Assembly: GCF_000272005.1 (NCBI RefSeq)
Contig: NZ_AKKU01000006.1
Coordinates: forward strand, 31,359-95,358
DNA: 64,000 nt
Direction: 5' to 3'
Source: Alishewanella agri BL06
GTDB lineage: Bacteria; Pseudomonadota; Gammaproteobacteria; Enterobacterales; Alteromonadaceae
In this document: positions 8,576-18,249 of the stretch, piece after piece
Layout: each line of letters starts with the position of its first letter
Position numbering within the stretch: position 1 is the stretch's first letter
Notes under the pieces: generated by a model
What the model was told of the DNA's origin: nothing
The model's input: only the letters and a program-made list of their open reading frames with translations
Database searches by the model: none
Position numbers and translations under genes: made by a program

Positions 8576-9043
8576 ATGAAAACTGCCGAGCAATGGTTTA
8601 GCGAGTATGCGGTAAGCCATCAACATCCGACTAATAAACTGATCCACTGGTTTGCCGTGCCTGTCATTTATATCACGGTGCTGGGCTTGTTGTGGCAAAT
8701 TCCTATGCCCTTTGCCGGCTTCGCTGAGCAGGGCATTAATTGGGCTTTATTGCTGGTGCTGCCAGCGCTGGTATTTTACTTTTTACTGTCTTTTAGTATT
8801 GGCCTCGGTATGACGATTTTTACTGCGGCGGCAGTTACGCTGTTGCGGGCCCTGGAGCAGCAAAGTGTGCTCCAGATCTGGCAGTGGTCATTATTGGTCT
8901 TTGTGGTGATGTGGGTATTCCAGTTTGTTGGTCACAAAATAGAAGGTAAAAAGCCGTCTTTTTTTCAGGATCTGGCATTTTTGCTGATTGGCCCGGCCTG
9001 GTTACTCGGCTTTATCTTAAAGCGCCTGCATATTCGTTATTGA
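8576..9043 (+). CDS. DUF962 (Mpo1-like) integral membrane protein
   Basis: 155 residues with four to five hydrophobic segments. It shows the family hallmarks NKLIHWFAVPVIY near the start and FVGHKIEGKKPSFFQDLAFL followed by GPAWLL near the end. The His of the NxxxH and GHxxEG blocks are the presumed metal ligands of Mpo1, a yeast Fe-dependent dioxygenase in fatty acid alpha-oxidation. The activity of bacterial members is not established. The start has AGAGG 8 bases upstream. Confidence 0.88.
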   Translation: MKTAEQWFSEYAVSHQHPTNKLIHWFAVPVIYITVLGLLWQIPMPFAGFAEQGINWALLLVLPALVFYFLLSFSIGLGMTIFTAAAVTLLRALEQQSVLQIWQWSLLVFVVMWVFQFVGHKIEGKKPSFFQDLAFLLIGPAWLLGFILKRLHIRY

Positions 9044-9171
9044 TATCATTCCCCGGTTTGGTCAGCACACGAGCTTGCGATTAATGTCTGGCTAAACACG
9101 GCAGGTGGTAGCGGTTTTTGCGCGGTGCCGCTTTATAATAACAGGATGATTTTGTAAGACTCGGCATAAAT

Positions 9172-10263
9172 TTGAATAAGCTGTTTGAAGATCGTAACCG
9201 ACAGTTCTGGATCCTGCATACGCTTGGTTGGCTGGGTTTTGCCATTGTCAATTATCTAAGCTCACTGGTACTCGATACCCGTGATGCTTATCTTATTGTA
9301 ATCAGCCTGGACGCCTATGTCGGCTGGTTGCTGACCATTCCGCTGCGTTACTTCTATCGCCATATCTGGGCCTGGGAGCCGTGGAAAATGATTTTGACCG
9401 TGCTGGTCGTCGCTTTGTTAATAGCGATGTTCTGGACGGTGATCCGTAATTTCAATTACTGGGAAATCTATCGTCATGGTTACCGGCCAAGCGATTGGTT
9501 GCTTTACATCAAAGACACGCCAGCGGCCTTTTATGTGATGCTTAGCTGGAGCGGCTTGTATTTCGGCATCAAGTATTATCAAACCTTGCAGGCCGAAAAG
9601 CAGAAATCCTTGACGGCGATGAACAAGGCGCATGAAGCTCAGCTGAAAATGTTACGTTATCAGTTAAATCCACATTTCTTGTTTAACACCTTAAATGCGA
9701 TTTCTACTCTGGTGCTGATTAATGATAATGATACTGCCAATAAAATGGTAAGCCGGTTAAGCGATTTTTTACGCTATTCTTTATACAAAGATCCGATCAA
9801 CAAGGTGCCACTGGAGCAGGAAATTTATGCTGCCAGGCTCTATCTGGAGATTGAGAAAGTTCGGTTTTCAGAGCGCTTGTCGATAGTGATTGATGTTGAA
9901 CCCGGTACTGAAAAGGCGCTGGTACCTAGTCTGATTTTGCAACCTCTGATTGAGAACGCGATTAAATATGCCGTTGCACGTGAAGTAAACGGTGGTGAAA
10001 TTGCGATAACCACCCGCAAGTTCGGCCATGATTTGTTGCTCGAAGTCGCAGATAACGGTCCGGGTTTACCCGAGATTGTCGATAGTAGCAAAACCGCTGA
10101 TAATAAGGGCAGTGGCGTCGGGCTGGTAAATACCCGAGAGCGGTTGGCTGCATTGTATGACAATGATTTTGCCCTGGTGCTAACCCAAAATCAGCCGCGC
10201 GGCGTAAAGGTAAATATTAGAATTCCATTACAATTAGAACAAACGGAAACCAAAGATGCTTAA
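9172..10263 (+). CDS. LytS/AlgZ-type sensor histidine kinase
   Basis: 363 residues from a TTG start; no ATG fits the membrane N-terminus. Four transmembrane segments occupy residues 10-150. The His_kinase domain has the phospho-acceptor block LNPHFLFNTLNAIS, and the HATPase domain has LILQPLIENAIKYA and DNGPGLP. It has no extracytoplasmic sensor domain, so the signal is probably sensed within the membrane. The gene overlaps the response regulator by 8 bases, so the two are translated together and form a cognate pair. Confidence 0.9.
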   Translation: MNKLFEDRNRQFWILHTLGWLGFAIVNYLSSLVLDTRDAYLIVISLDAYVGWLLTIPLRYFYRHIWAWEPWKMILTVLVVALLIAMFWTVIRNFNYWEIYRHGYRPSDWLLYIKDTPAAFYVMLSWSGLYFGIKYYQTLQAEKQKSLTAMNKAHEAQLKMLRYQLNPHFLFNTLNAISTLVLINDNDTANKMVSRLSDFLRYSLYKDPINKVPLEQEIYAARLYLEIEKVRFSERLSIVIDVEPGTEKALVPSLILQPLIENAIKYAVAREVNGGEIAITTRKFGHDLLLEVADNGPGLPEIVDSSKTADNKGSGVGLVNTRERLAALYDNDFALVLTQNQPRGVKVNIRIPLQLEQTETKDA

Positions 10264-11074
10264 AGTCATAGTGGTAGATGATGAACCGCTGGCGCGTAAA
10301 GGGATGTTGGTCCGCCTGACAGCTTTTCCTGAGCTGCAGGTGGTTGCAGAGTGTGCTAACGGGCCGGATGCGATAGCGGCCATTCAGGCGCAAACCCCCG
10401 ATCTCGTGTTCTTAGATGTTGAAATGCCCGGTATGGATGGCTTTGCAGTGTTAAAAGCGTTGCAGGAACGGCATATCCGCTTACCCTATGTGGTGTTTGT
10501 TACCGCTTATGATCACTACGCTTTCAACGCTTTTGAAGTGCAGGCGGTCGATTATGTGTTAAAGCCTGTGGAGCCAGAGCGCTTAAAAGCTGCGGTCGAA
10601 AAAGTTCTGACCTTTCACAATGCGGCCGATAGCCAAAAACGCACTGATAAACTTGCGGCGGCGGTAGCCCGTTTAACTGGCGATCAGCCGGATACGATTT
10701 TAGAGCGGCTGGATAACGCTGAGCCGGTGGTCAGTGATCGTTACCCGGAAGCTATTAGCATTAAAGACAGCGGGGAAATCACCCGGGTACAGGTACAGGA
10801 CATCGACTGGGTTGATGCCGCAGGTGACTACATGTGCATTCATACCCGGGATGGTCAGACTCATATCCTGCGCCGGACGATGAAAGAACTGGAGTCGGAA
10901 TTAGATCCACGCTTGTTTGTGCGGGTACATCGCTCCGCTATTGTTAACGTCAACACTATTGCTAAACTGCAAATGTTAACTAACGGCGAGCATCAGCTGG
11001 TGCTGACCAATGGTCAGGCGGTTAAGGTGAGCCGCAGCTATAAAGATAGGGTGAAACAGGTATTTAGCCACTAA
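10256..11074 (+). CDS. LytTR-type response regulator (AlgR/LytR family)
   Basis: 272 residues: a receiver domain (residues 1-115) with acidic pocket VDDEP, phospho-acceptor Asp in FLDVEMPGMDGF and the Lys in YVLKPVE, then a linker of about 45 residues, then a LytTR DNA-binding domain (about 165-270) with RVHRSAIVNVN. LytTR proteins bind paired short direct repeats. The target genes here are not evident. It is the cognate partner of the overlapping upstream kinase. Confidence 0.93.
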   Translation: MLKVIVVDDEPLARKGMLVRLTAFPELQVVAECANGPDAIAAIQAQTPDLVFLDVEMPGMDGFAVLKALQERHIRLPYVVFVTAYDHYAFNAFEVQAVDYVLKPVEPERLKAAVEKVLTFHNAADSQKRTDKLAAAVARLTGDQPDTILERLDNAEPVVSDRYPEAISIKDSGEITRVQVQDIDWVDAAGDYMCIHTRDGQTHILRRTMKELESELDPRLFVRVHRSAIVNVNTIAKLQMLTNGEHQLVLTNGQAVKVSRSYKDRVKQVFSH

Positions 11075-11108
11075 GTTTCAGCTAGCTTCCAATCAAGGCT
11101 TGCTTAAC

Positions 11109-11137
11109 AAAAAGGTGCGAATGCGCACCTTTTTTTG
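11109..11137. terminator. Terminator between the LytTR gene and pfkA
   Basis: The stem AAAAAGGTGCG / GCGCACCTTTTT has a 3-base loop and T tracts on both strands. It lies between the convergent response regulator and pfkA. Confidence 0.9.
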
Positions 11138-11161
11138 TGCTGAATTTTAAACTGACAACAA

Positions 11162-12157
11162 TTAACTACTGCCAACTTGTTGCTGCCAGCGCACGAGGAA
11201 GGGGTCAATCGCTTTTCTGCGGTCACCGGTTTTACTAAGCGGGTATAGCACAGCTTCACCATTCACTTCGCCGGCCATTTGCAGATGAGCACCTTGTAAT
11301 AGTTGCTCTACGGCAAAGGCCCCTAATTTAGTTCCCAGAATTCGATCGGCACCAACAGGGCTGCCTCCGCGCTGAATATGCCCCAGAATACAGGCACGGC
11401 ATTCAATACCGATGGCCTTGCTTAATTCATCCGCCAGTGCGGTGGTGCCGCCCGGATAACTGTTTTCGGCCACGACGATAATATAGCTGCTCTTACCCAT
11501 TAGCAGCTGGGCGTGCTGAATCGGGGTGATCACCGATCGTAAATCACCAGGTTGTAACCGGCCAAACTCCGGACAAATAATCTGTTCAGCGCCAGCGGCA
11601 ATACCGGCTGAGAGCGCAATATAACCACTGTGGCGGCCCATCAATTCCACTAAGAAAATCCGCTCAAAGGCATCAGCGGTATCGCGAATTTTATCAATGG
11701 CATCCAGTGCCGTATCAATGGCAGTTGCATAGCCAATAGTATTGTCGGTACCGTCAACATCGTTGTCGATGGTACCCGGGACGCCAATAATCTGGCCGTT
11801 ATAATGTTTGGCAATTTCTAATGCGCCACGAAAGCTGCCGTCACCACCAATTACGATCAGCGCATCGATATCCAATTGATGCAAGGTTGCGGCAGCTTGC
11901 GCCGGACCATCCGGTGTTTGTAGTGCAGGGCAACGGGCGCTTTTTAGAATGGTACCGCCACGCTGAATAATATTTTGCACATGATGGCCGAGCAGCGTTT
12001 TATATTCCGACTCCAGCAGGCCGTTATAGCCATGTTTGAAGCCTATTACTTCGATATTACAGGCCGCCGCGGTGAGCTGTACTGCACGGATTGTGGCATT
12101 CATGCCAGGAGCATCACCGCCAGAGGTAAGAACCCCGATACGTCTGATCCGATCCAT
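11162..12157 (-). CDS. pfkA: ATP-dependent 6-phosphofructokinase
   Basis: 331 residues. It phosphorylates fructose 6-phosphate in glycolysis. The N-terminus has TSGGDAPGMNA (ATP loop), GGDGS follows about residue 100, and the catalytic GTIDND block about residue 125. The Gly after GGD marks an ATP-dependent enzyme rather than a pyrophosphate-dependent one, which would have Asp. ELMGRHSGYIA contributes to substrate binding. It is monocistronic and divergent from the EamA gene. Its presence next to a complete Entner-Doudoroff operon means the cell has both upper glycolytic routes. Confidence 0.95.
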   Translation of the reverse strand: MDRIRRIGVLTSGGDAPGMNATIRAVQLTAAACNIEVIGFKHGYNGLLESEYKTLLGHHVQNIIQRGGTILKSARCPALQTPDGPAQAAATLHQLDIDALIVIGGDGSFRGALEIAKHYNGQIIGVPGTIDNDVDGTDNTIGYATAIDTALDAIDKIRDTADAFERIFLVELMGRHSGYIALSAGIAAGAEQIICPEFGRLQPGDLRSVITPIQHAQLLMGKSSYIIVVAENSYPGGTTALADELSKAIGIECRACILGHIQRGGSPVGADRILGTKLGAFAVEQLLQGAHLQMAGEVNGEAVLYPLSKTGDRRKAIDPFLVRWQQQVGSS

Positions 12158-12330
12158 TCTCTATCTCTCCAGTTAACTGTTACCCACGAACACTGCAGAG
12201 CAGTATAAACATTAATCTCTACTTTAGTTTGATTTGTCGCAATAATGCGAAAAGCACGGGACAGAACCTGCGCTATCGGCGACAATACGCCAACTAACGC
12301 AACGTTAGTGTTTTTTTGGAATCAAGTCTG

Positions 12331-13302
12331 ATGCATCAAATTACCGGTAAAACCCTGGTTGGCTTTTTATTGGCGCTAACCACGGCTGTGTTATGGGGCG
12401 TGCTGCCTATAGCGTTAAAAATCCTGTTAGAAGTCGTCACCGCAAATACTATTACGGCAATCCGTTTTCTGGCGGCAGCGGTGATGGTGGGCTTATGGTT
12501 GGGGCTACGTGGTAAATTGCCCGCGTTAGGCGTATTAAAACAGCCAAAGCTGGCGTTGCTGCTGGCCATTTGTATCGTTGGCTTACTACTGAATTATATT
12601 TTATACCTGACAGGCCTCGATCGTTTAACAGCCGAAACCGCGCAGACGGTGATCCAGTTGGCGCCATTTTTAATGATGCTGGGCGGGATCTGGATATTTA
12701 AAGAACGCTTATTGTTGTGGCAGAAAATCGGCGCCTGGACGCTAGTCGCTGGCTTGTTGCTATTTTTTAACGAGCGTTTGCTCACGTTACTGATGCAAGC
12801 CAGTACCGAAACCTTTGGCGTCCTGCTGGTTATCGCCGCTGCGATTACCTGGGCTGCTTACGCACTGGCGCAAAAGCAGCTACTGGTAAACTACAGCTCG
12901 AAACAGATTATGTATCTGATTTATTTTGCCGGTGCGCTGGCGTTTTTACCGGTATCGGATCTAACCCCACTAATCGACTTTAGTGTCTTACAGTGGGGAT
13001 TATTGGTTTTTTGTTGTTTAAATACTGTCGTCGCTTATGGTGCCTTCGCCGAAGCATTGCATCACTGGGAAGCGTCGAAAGTTAGTGCCGTGCTGGCTAT
13101 TACCCCCTTAATCACCATTGGCAGTGCTAAGTTGCTGGCGTGGATCTGGCCGGAACTGGTGCAGGCGCAACTATTAAATGGCTGGTCGTTGTTTGGTGCT
13201 TGTCTGGTCGTCGCCGGCTCCGCTTTAACAGCGTTAGCGCCGCAATTTGTGCAATACCGCGCTGCACGTAAAGTGCGCAAGTTGCAGCGTGATGTGCTGT
13301 AA
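12331..13302 (+). CDS. EamA/DMT superfamily transporter
   Basis: 323 residues from the ATG; an in-frame TTG 15 bases upstream is less likely. Ten hydrophobic helices arise from two EamA repeats, the first with the typical ALTTAVLWGVLPIALK entry and the second beginning near AAAITWAAYALAQKQL. Members export amino acids, metabolites or drugs across the inner membrane. The substrate cannot be told. The C-terminal tail is basic and cytoplasmic. Confidence 0.85.
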   Translation: MHQITGKTLVGFLLALTTAVLWGVLPIALKILLEVVTANTITAIRFLAAAVMVGLWLGLRGKLPALGVLKQPKLALLLAICIVGLLLNYILYLTGLDRLTAETAQTVIQLAPFLMMLGGIWIFKERLLLWQKIGAWTLVAGLLLFFNERLLTLLMQASTETFGVLLVIAAAITWAAYALAQKQLLVNYSSKQIMYLIYFAGALAFLPVSDLTPLIDFSVLQWGLLVFCCLNTVVAYGAFAEALHHWEASKVSAVLAITPLITIGSAKLLAWIWPELVQAQLLNGWSLFGACLVVAGSALTALAPQFVQYRAARKVRKLQRDVL

Positions 13303-13321
13303 CTAAAAGCTACTTAGTTAA

Positions 13322-13349
13322 AAATAAAAAGGCCCCGCAAAGCGGGGCC
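13322..13349 (-). terminator. Terminator of pykA, shared with the EamA gene
   Basis: An 8-base stem (GGCCCCGC / GCGGGGCC) with an AAA loop is followed on the minus strand by a long T-rich tract. On the plus side the T run is displaced (GGTGCTTTTT), so it fits pykA best. Confidence 0.85.
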
Positions 13350-13368
13350 GGTGCTTTTTGGCAAGAGG

Positions 13369-14805
13369 TTATTTAACTGTAACGATCTTGCAGGTATTAG
13401 AGGCGCCTACGGTTTCCATTACATCACCGTGCGTGATAATGACCAGATCACCGCTTTTTAAGCCAGCTTTATTTCGGATTACTTCGATGGCTTTGTCGGC
13501 CAGTTCGGCTGCGGTCACTTCGGTACTGTCAAAAAATGCCGGATAAACCCCACGGTATAACGCCATCTTGTTCAGAGTACGGGTATGACGTGACAGCGCA
13601 TAAATTGGCTGAGGTGACGTAATACGCGACATCAGCTTGGCGGTATAACCTGACTCAGTCAGCGTAATAATGGCTTTGATGCCTTCCAGATGATTGGCGG
13701 CATACATTGCCGACAGCGCAATAGTTTCGCTCACTTCTGAAAACGACAGGTTCATCCGGTGCTTGGAGGTTTGTACTGACGGATGCTTTTCAGCACCGTT
13801 ACATACCCGAACCATGGCTTTAACCGTTTCTACCGGATATTTACCGGCAGCGGTTTCAGCTGACAGCATCACGCCATCGGTACCATCTAATACTGCGTTG
13901 GCAACATCCATCACCTCAGCGCGAGTTGGCATTGGATTTTCGATCATGCTCTCCATCATCTGGGTAGCGGTGATCACAATCCGATTCAGCTGGCGTGAGC
14001 GGGCAATAATGCGCTTTTGCTGACCCACCAGCTCAGCATCGCCGATTTCCACACCCAGATCGCCGCGGGCGACCATCACTGCGTCTGAGGCTTTAATAAT
14101 GTCATCCAATGTCGCATCATCGGCAACGGCTTCAGCGCGTTCAACTTTGGCCATAATACGGGCTTCGGAACCCGCCGCTACCGCCAGTTCACGGGCATAG
14201 CGTAAATCGTCGCCGCTGCGCGGGAAAGATACTGCCAGGTAATCCACATCGATTTCAGCGGCGGTAATAATGTCACGCTTATCTTTTTCGGTCAGGGCGG
14301 GGGCAGTCAGGCCGCCACCCTGGCGGTTAATGCCTTTATTATTACTCAGTTTGCCGCCAACTACGACGGTAGTGGTCACACGCTCGCCCGCAACGGCGGT
14401 TACCTGCAGTTGAATACGACCATCATCCAGCAGCAGTAAATCGCCGGCTTTAACATCCTGTGGTAGCTGTTTGTAATCGATCCCGACCTGAGTCTCATCG
14501 CCTTCACCTTTCGGCAAGCTGGCATCGAGTACAAAATCTTGTCCTTCTTCCAGCATAACGGCATTGTTTCTGAAGGTTGAGACCCTGATCTTCGGACCTT
14601 GCAAATCACCTAAGATAGCGACATGAGCACCGACTTTCTCAGCCGCTGCACGTACCATCTGCGCCCGGGCTTTGTGGTCATCGGCTGAGCCGTGAGAAAA
14701 ATTAAGCCGGAACACAGTGGCGCCGGCTTGGATAAGTTTTTCGATAACAGCCTGGCTGTTGGTCGCTGGCCCCAGGGTGGCAACGATCTTGGTTCTTCTT
14801 AACAT
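13369..14805 (-). CDS. pykA: Pyruvate kinase (PykA type)
   Basis: 478 residues from the ATG that has GGGAG 8 bases upstream; an in-frame start 24 bases further out is weaker. It converts phosphoenolpyruvate and ADP to pyruvate and ATP. It has the N-terminal [15 protein letters not shown], the substrate loop FRLNFSHGS, the catalytic Lys in [11 protein letters not shown], and the PYRUVATE_KINASE block [10 protein letters not shown]. Proteobacterial PykA enzymes respond to AMP and sugar phosphates. A perfect HexR box lies 49 bases upstream, so it probably belongs to the HexR regulon. Confidence 0.95.
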   Translation of the reverse strand: MLRRTKIVATLGPATNSQAVIEKLIQAGATVFRLNFSHGSADDHKARAQMVRAAAEKVGAHVAILGDLQGPKIRVSTFRNNAVMLEEGQDFVLDASLPKGEGDETQVGIDYKQLPQDVKAGDLLLLDDGRIQLQVTAVAGERVTTTVVVGGKLSNNKGINRQGGGLTAPALTEKDKRDIITAAEIDVDYLAVSFPRSGDDLRYARELAVAAGSEARIMAKVERAEAVADDATLDDIIKASDAVMVARGDLGVEIGDAELVGQQKRIIARSRQLNRIVITATQMMESMIENPMPTRAEVMDVANAVLDGTDGVMLSAETAAGKYPVETVKAMVRVCNGAEKHPSVQTSKHRMNLSFSEVSETIALSAMYAANHLEGIKAIITLTESGYTAKLMSRITSPQPIYALSRHTRTLNKMALYRGVYPAFFDSTEVTAAELADKAIEVIRNKAGLKSGDLVIITHGDVMETVGASNTCKIVTVK

Positions 14806-14853
14806 TAGAAACTCCCGCTGATGACGCACTTGGCATAGTGTGCCGTAGTCTAA

Positions 14854-14868
14854 TGTAATTTTATTACA
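14854..14868. promoter_or_regulatory. HexR box upstream of pykA
   Basis: TGTAATTTTATTACA is a 15-base palindrome with a single central mismatch. It matches the known gammaproteobacterial HexR consensus (TGTAAT, three A/T bases, ATTACA). It sits 49 bases before the pykA start and 51 bases after the hexR stop, in the pykA promoter region. Confidence 0.85.
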
Positions 14869-14919
14869 GAATACAGGTTAAATCTGAATATAAATTACAC
14901 GTCTGAGCAGTAACATGCT

Positions 14920-15777
14920 TTAGAGTGACATATCTTTTTTATCAAAGCGTGAGCCACGCAGACTGTCTTTAACTTTTTTCAGGTTCTCTCTAAATTTGCT
15001 ACCACGTCTTAAAGTAAAACCCGTTGCCAGGATATCAATCAGTACCAGCTGTGCGACCCGCGATGCCATTGGCATATAAAGATCAGTATCTTCAGGTACA
15101 TCCAACGACAGAACTAACGAGCACTCACGCGCCAGGGGACTGTCATAAGCAGTAATACCGATGACGGTGGCATCATTTTCTTTCGCAATAGCGGCAATTT
15201 CACACAGATTTTTAGTGCGACCGGTATGGCTGATACAGACTACGACATCACCTTCAGTACTGTTTATTGCAGACATCCGCTGCATCACGATGTCGTCAAA
15301 GCAGACTACCGGCACATTAAAACGGAAGAATTTATTCTGTGCATCGTGAGCGACCGACGCCGAGGCCCCCAAGCCAAAGAAGGAGATTTTTTTTGCCTGT
15401 GTCAGCACATCAACTGCTTTATTAATGGTGCTGATATCGACCCGCTGACGTGCCGTATCCAGCGCTGCCATTGTTGATTCAAAGATCTTAGCGGTGTAGG
15501 CTTCAGGGCCATCTTCCTCTTCAACATGTCGGTTTACATAAGGGGTGCCATTCGCCAGGCTTTGTGCCAGGTGTAATTTAAAATCCGGAAATCCTTTCGT
15601 ATCCAGGCGGCGGCAGAAACGATTGACGGTCGGTTCACTCACATCGGCCATCTTGGCCAGCGCCGCAATACTACTGTGGATCGTCACCTGCGGATTCGCC
15701 AGAATGACATCGGCAACTTTGCGCTCAGACTTGCTAAAGTTGTTGACACTGCTTACGATTTTTTCCAGTACATTCAT
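14920..15777 (-). CDS. hexR: HexR, RpiR-family regulator of central carbon metabolism
   Basis: 285 residues: an N-terminal RpiR helix-turn-helix (residues 1-77, with SIAALAKMADVSEPTVNRF) and a SIS sugar-phosphate domain (about 120-260, with FGLGASASVAHDAQNKF and CISHTGRTK). HexR senses 2-keto-3-deoxy-6-phosphogluconate, the Entner-Doudoroff intermediate made by Edd, and releases its boxes when bound. The gene sits between two HexR boxes, with pykA downstream in the same direction and the zwf operon divergent, the classic hexR location. Confidence 0.95.
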   Translation of the reverse strand: MNVLEKIVSSVNNFSKSERKVADVILANPQVTIHSSIAALAKMADVSEPTVNRFCRRLDTKGFPDFKLHLAQSLANGTPYVNRHVEEEDGPEAYTAKIFESTMAALDTARQRVDISTINKAVDVLTQAKKISFFGLGASASVAHDAQNKFFRFNVPVVCFDDIVMQRMSAINSTEGDVVVCISHTGRTKNLCEIAAIAKENDATVIGITAYDSPLARECSLVLSLDVPEDTDLYMPMASRVAQLVLIDILATGFTLRRGSKFRENLKKVKDSLRGSRFDKKDMSL

Positions 15778-15982
15778 TCGTGGTTACCTGCGCTTGTCCG
15801 TCCCCGTGCTAGGAGGGCTATGCTATAGTGCGTTTTTATCGGCGTATTATGACGACGCCTTGTTAGCTGAGTTGTCTGCTTTCACTCTGGCGGACAAAAC
15901 GGTATTAAATTTACCACAATTTATCCGGAATGCGATCAAGGCTACATTATAATAATCCATTCACGCTTAACAGCCAGTATTT

Positions 15983-15997
15983 TGTAATTTAATTACA
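15983..15997. promoter_or_regulatory. HexR box upstream of zwf
   Basis: TGTAATTTAATTACA, a 15-base palindrome with a single central mismatch, is a full match to the HexR consensus. It lies 82 bases before the zwf start. Confidence 0.88.
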
Positions 15998-16044
15998 GTA
16001 TTTGGCGTTTACAACCGCTTTTCAGTCCGCTAGACTGGGTCAAG

Positions 16045-16059
16045 TGTTGTAAAATTACA
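16045..16059. promoter_or_regulatory. Second, weaker HexR-like box before zwf
   Basis: TGTTGTAAAATTACA agrees with the HexR consensus at 12 of 15 positions, with an intact right half-site. It is 20 bases before the zwf start, where binding would block transcription start or elongation. Confidence 0.5.
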
Positions 16060-16079
16060 TCTTCTTTATAGGCTGAGTT

Positions 16080-17549
16080 ATGACAACCACCCCAAACCAG
16101 GCATGTGATTTAATTTTATTCGGTACCAAAGGCGATCTCGCCCGCCGTAAGTTACTGCCAGCCTTATATCAGTTAGAAAAAGCCGGGTTACTGTGTGAAC
16201 AGTCGCAAATCATCGGTGTTGCCCGGGATGAACTGGACCGCAGCAGTTATGTTGAGCTGGTTAAAACCAATCTGGTACGTTTCCTAAAGAAGGAAGCCTT
16301 AGACGATAAGGTATGGCAGGCATTAGCCGCCAAACTGCATTATGTGCAGCTGGATATGACCAAGATTAGCGATTACCAGAAACTGGCGGCGGTTACTGAG
16401 CCGAATAAAAGAATCACTGTCAGCTATTTTGCTACCCCGCCTGCGCTTTTTGGTGATTTATGCCGTGGCCTGGCTGAAGCCGGCTTAGCAGCCGAGCCAT
16501 CACGAGTCGTGCTGGAAAAGCCGATTGGTCACGATCTGGCATCGTCTAAAGTCATTAATGACCAGGTTGCTGAATACTTTAAAGAATCTCAGATTTACCG
16601 TATTGACCATTACCTGGGTAAAGAAACGGTGTTAAACCTGTTAGCACTGCGTTTTGCCAACGCCATTTTTGCTTCGAATTGGGATCATAATGCCATCGAT
16701 CATGTGCAAATTACCGTGGCGGAAGAGGTTGGGGTAGAGGGCCGTTGGAGCTACTACGATGATGCAGGTCAGATGCGCGATATGGTGCAAAACCATCTGT
16801 TGCAAGTGTTGTCACTGATTGCAATGGAGCCACCGGCACGACTGGACGCTGATAGCATTCGGGATGAAAAGCTCAAAGTATTAAAAGCACTGCGTAAAAT
16901 CGATCAGAGCAACGTGCAGGAAAAAACCGTGCGTGGCCAATACAGCGCCGGCTTTGTTGCTGGTCAGGCGGCGCCTGGTTATTTAGAGGAAGAGGGCGCA
17001 AGGCCCAACAGTAAAACCGAAACCTTTGTTGCGATTAAAGTGGATATCGATAACTGGCGCTGGGCCGGTGTACCTTTCTACCTGCGTACCGGCAAGCGGA
17101 TGCCGAAAAAGCACAGTGAAGTGGTGATTTGTTTTAAACCACAGCCGCACAATATTTTTCGCGACACCTACCGCGATCTGCCCGCCAACAAGTTGATTAT
17201 CCGCTTGCAGCCGGATGAGGGGGTCGAAATTCAAATGATGAACAAAATCCCGGGTCTGGGCGAACATATGCGACTGCAGCAGAGCAAGCTAGACTTAAGT
17301 TTTGACGAAACCTTTAAGTCGCAACGCATCGCTGATGCTTATGAGCGTCTGTTGTTAGAGGCGATGTTGGGAAATCAATATTTGTTCGTACGCCGCGACG
17401 AAGTTGAGCAAGCCTGGAAGTGGGTTGACAGCATTCTGCAAGCCTGGAAAGACAGTAATGAACCGCCAAAAGCCTATCAGGCTGGTAGCTGGGGTCCGGT
17501 AGCGGCCATTTCAATGATGGCGCGCGATGAACGTAACTGGGATGAGTAA
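16080..17549 (+). CDS. zwf: Glucose-6-phosphate 1-dehydrogenase
   Basis: 489 residues, standard length. It oxidises glucose 6-phosphate to 6-phosphogluconolactone with NAD(P)+, the entry to the pentose phosphate and Entner-Doudoroff routes. It has the nucleotide-binding LFGTKGDLARRKLLPAL and the active-site block RIDHYLGKETVLN with its catalytic His. First gene of the zwf-pgl-edd-glk-eda operon, controlled through two upstream HexR boxes. The stop codon is one base from the pgl start. Confidence 0.97.
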   Translation: MTTTPNQACDLILFGTKGDLARRKLLPALYQLEKAGLLCEQSQIIGVARDELDRSSYVELVKTNLVRFLKKEALDDKVWQALAAKLHYVQLDMTKISDYQKLAAVTEPNKRITVSYFATPPALFGDLCRGLAEAGLAAEPSRVVLEKPIGHDLASSKVINDQVAEYFKESQIYRIDHYLGKETVLNLLALRFANAIFASNWDHNAIDHVQITVAEEVGVEGRWSYYDDAGQMRDMVQNHLLQVLSLIAMEPPARLDADSIRDEKLKVLKALRKIDQSNVQEKTVRGQYSAGFVAGQAAPGYLEEEGARPNSKTETFVAIKVDIDNWRWAGVPFYLRTGKRMPKKHSEVVICFKPQPHNIFRDTYRDLPANKLIIRLQPDEGVEIQMMNKIPGLGEHMRLQQSKLDLSFDETFKSQRIADAYERLLLEAMLGNQYLFVRRDEVEQAWKWVDSILQAWKDSNEPPKAYQAGSWGPVAAISMMARDERNWDE

Positions 17550-17550
17550 G

Positions 17551-18240
17551 ATGCAACTACAACAGTTTGTGAACAGCGATGCGTTAAACGACGCCTTTGC
17601 TGCTCAGCTAGTCACCATCTTAGAACAGGCAATTGCTGATCGCGGCGCTGCTTATCTGGTGGTATCGGGTGGCCGCACACCGCAGGTGTTATTTGCCAAA
17701 TTGGCGGACACACCTCTGGCTTGGGAAAAAGTAACAGTGTTACTGGCGGATGATCGCTATTTACCGCCGGATGCCGAGCATAGCAACGAGCGTTTAGTAC
17801 GTAATACCTTGTTGCAACGCCATGCTGCCAGCGCCCGTTTTATCAGTTTATATGCCGCTGCCGATGATGCTTATGCCGCGGTGCCAGTTATTGCCAATCG
17901 GCTGTCTGCGTTGCCGACCTTTGATGCGGTGATCCTCGGCATGGGTGAAGATGGCCATACCGCTTCTTTATTTCCGTGTTGCGCAGAGTTAGCGGCCGGC
18001 ATGGCGGATAATGCCCCTGTGGTATTGGCCACCAGCCCGACCACAGCGCCTTATCAGCGGATCACCCTGAGTAAAGCGCGATTGTTGCAAAGTCGTCAGC
18101 TATTTTTGCATCTGGTGGGCAGCAATAAACTCGCTGTACTGGAGCAGGCGCAAGCTGGTACGGATCAATTAGCGATGCCAATTCGGGCTTTTTTACAACA
18201 AACTGCCGTGCCAATGGCAGTGATGTACTCGCCAAGTTAG
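17551..18240 (+). CDS. pgl: 6-phosphogluconolactonase (DevB type)
   Basis: 229 residues. It hydrolyses 6-phosphogluconolactone from Zwf to 6-phosphogluconate. Blocks LVVSGGRTPQVLFAKL, LADDRYLP, ILGMGEDGHTASLFP are typical of the SOL/DevB family. I chose the ATG right after the zwf stop; an ATG 9 bases earlier that overlaps zwf is also possible. It is translationally coupled to zwf, and edd follows after 9 bases. Confidence 0.93.
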   Translation: MQLQQFVNSDALNDAFAAQLVTILEQAIADRGAAYLVVSGGRTPQVLFAKLADTPLAWEKVTVLLADDRYLPPDAEHSNERLVRNTLLQRHAASARFISLYAAADDAYAAVPVIANRLSALPTFDAVILGMGEDGHTASLFPCCAELAAGMADNAPVVLATSPTTAPYQRITLSKARLLQSRQLFLHLVGSNKLAVLEQAQAGTDQLAMPIRAFLQQTAVPMAVMYSPS

Positions 18241-18249
18241 AGGTTAACC

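Larger units (their letters stand above)
15778..16079. other. hexR-zwf divergent regulatory region
   Basis: About 300 bases without a convincing gene between the divergent hexR and zwf starts. It contains two HexR-like boxes on the zwf side (15983-15997 and 16045-16059). The hexR side has no good box close to its start, so I see no clear sign of autoregulation there. Confidence 0.6.
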
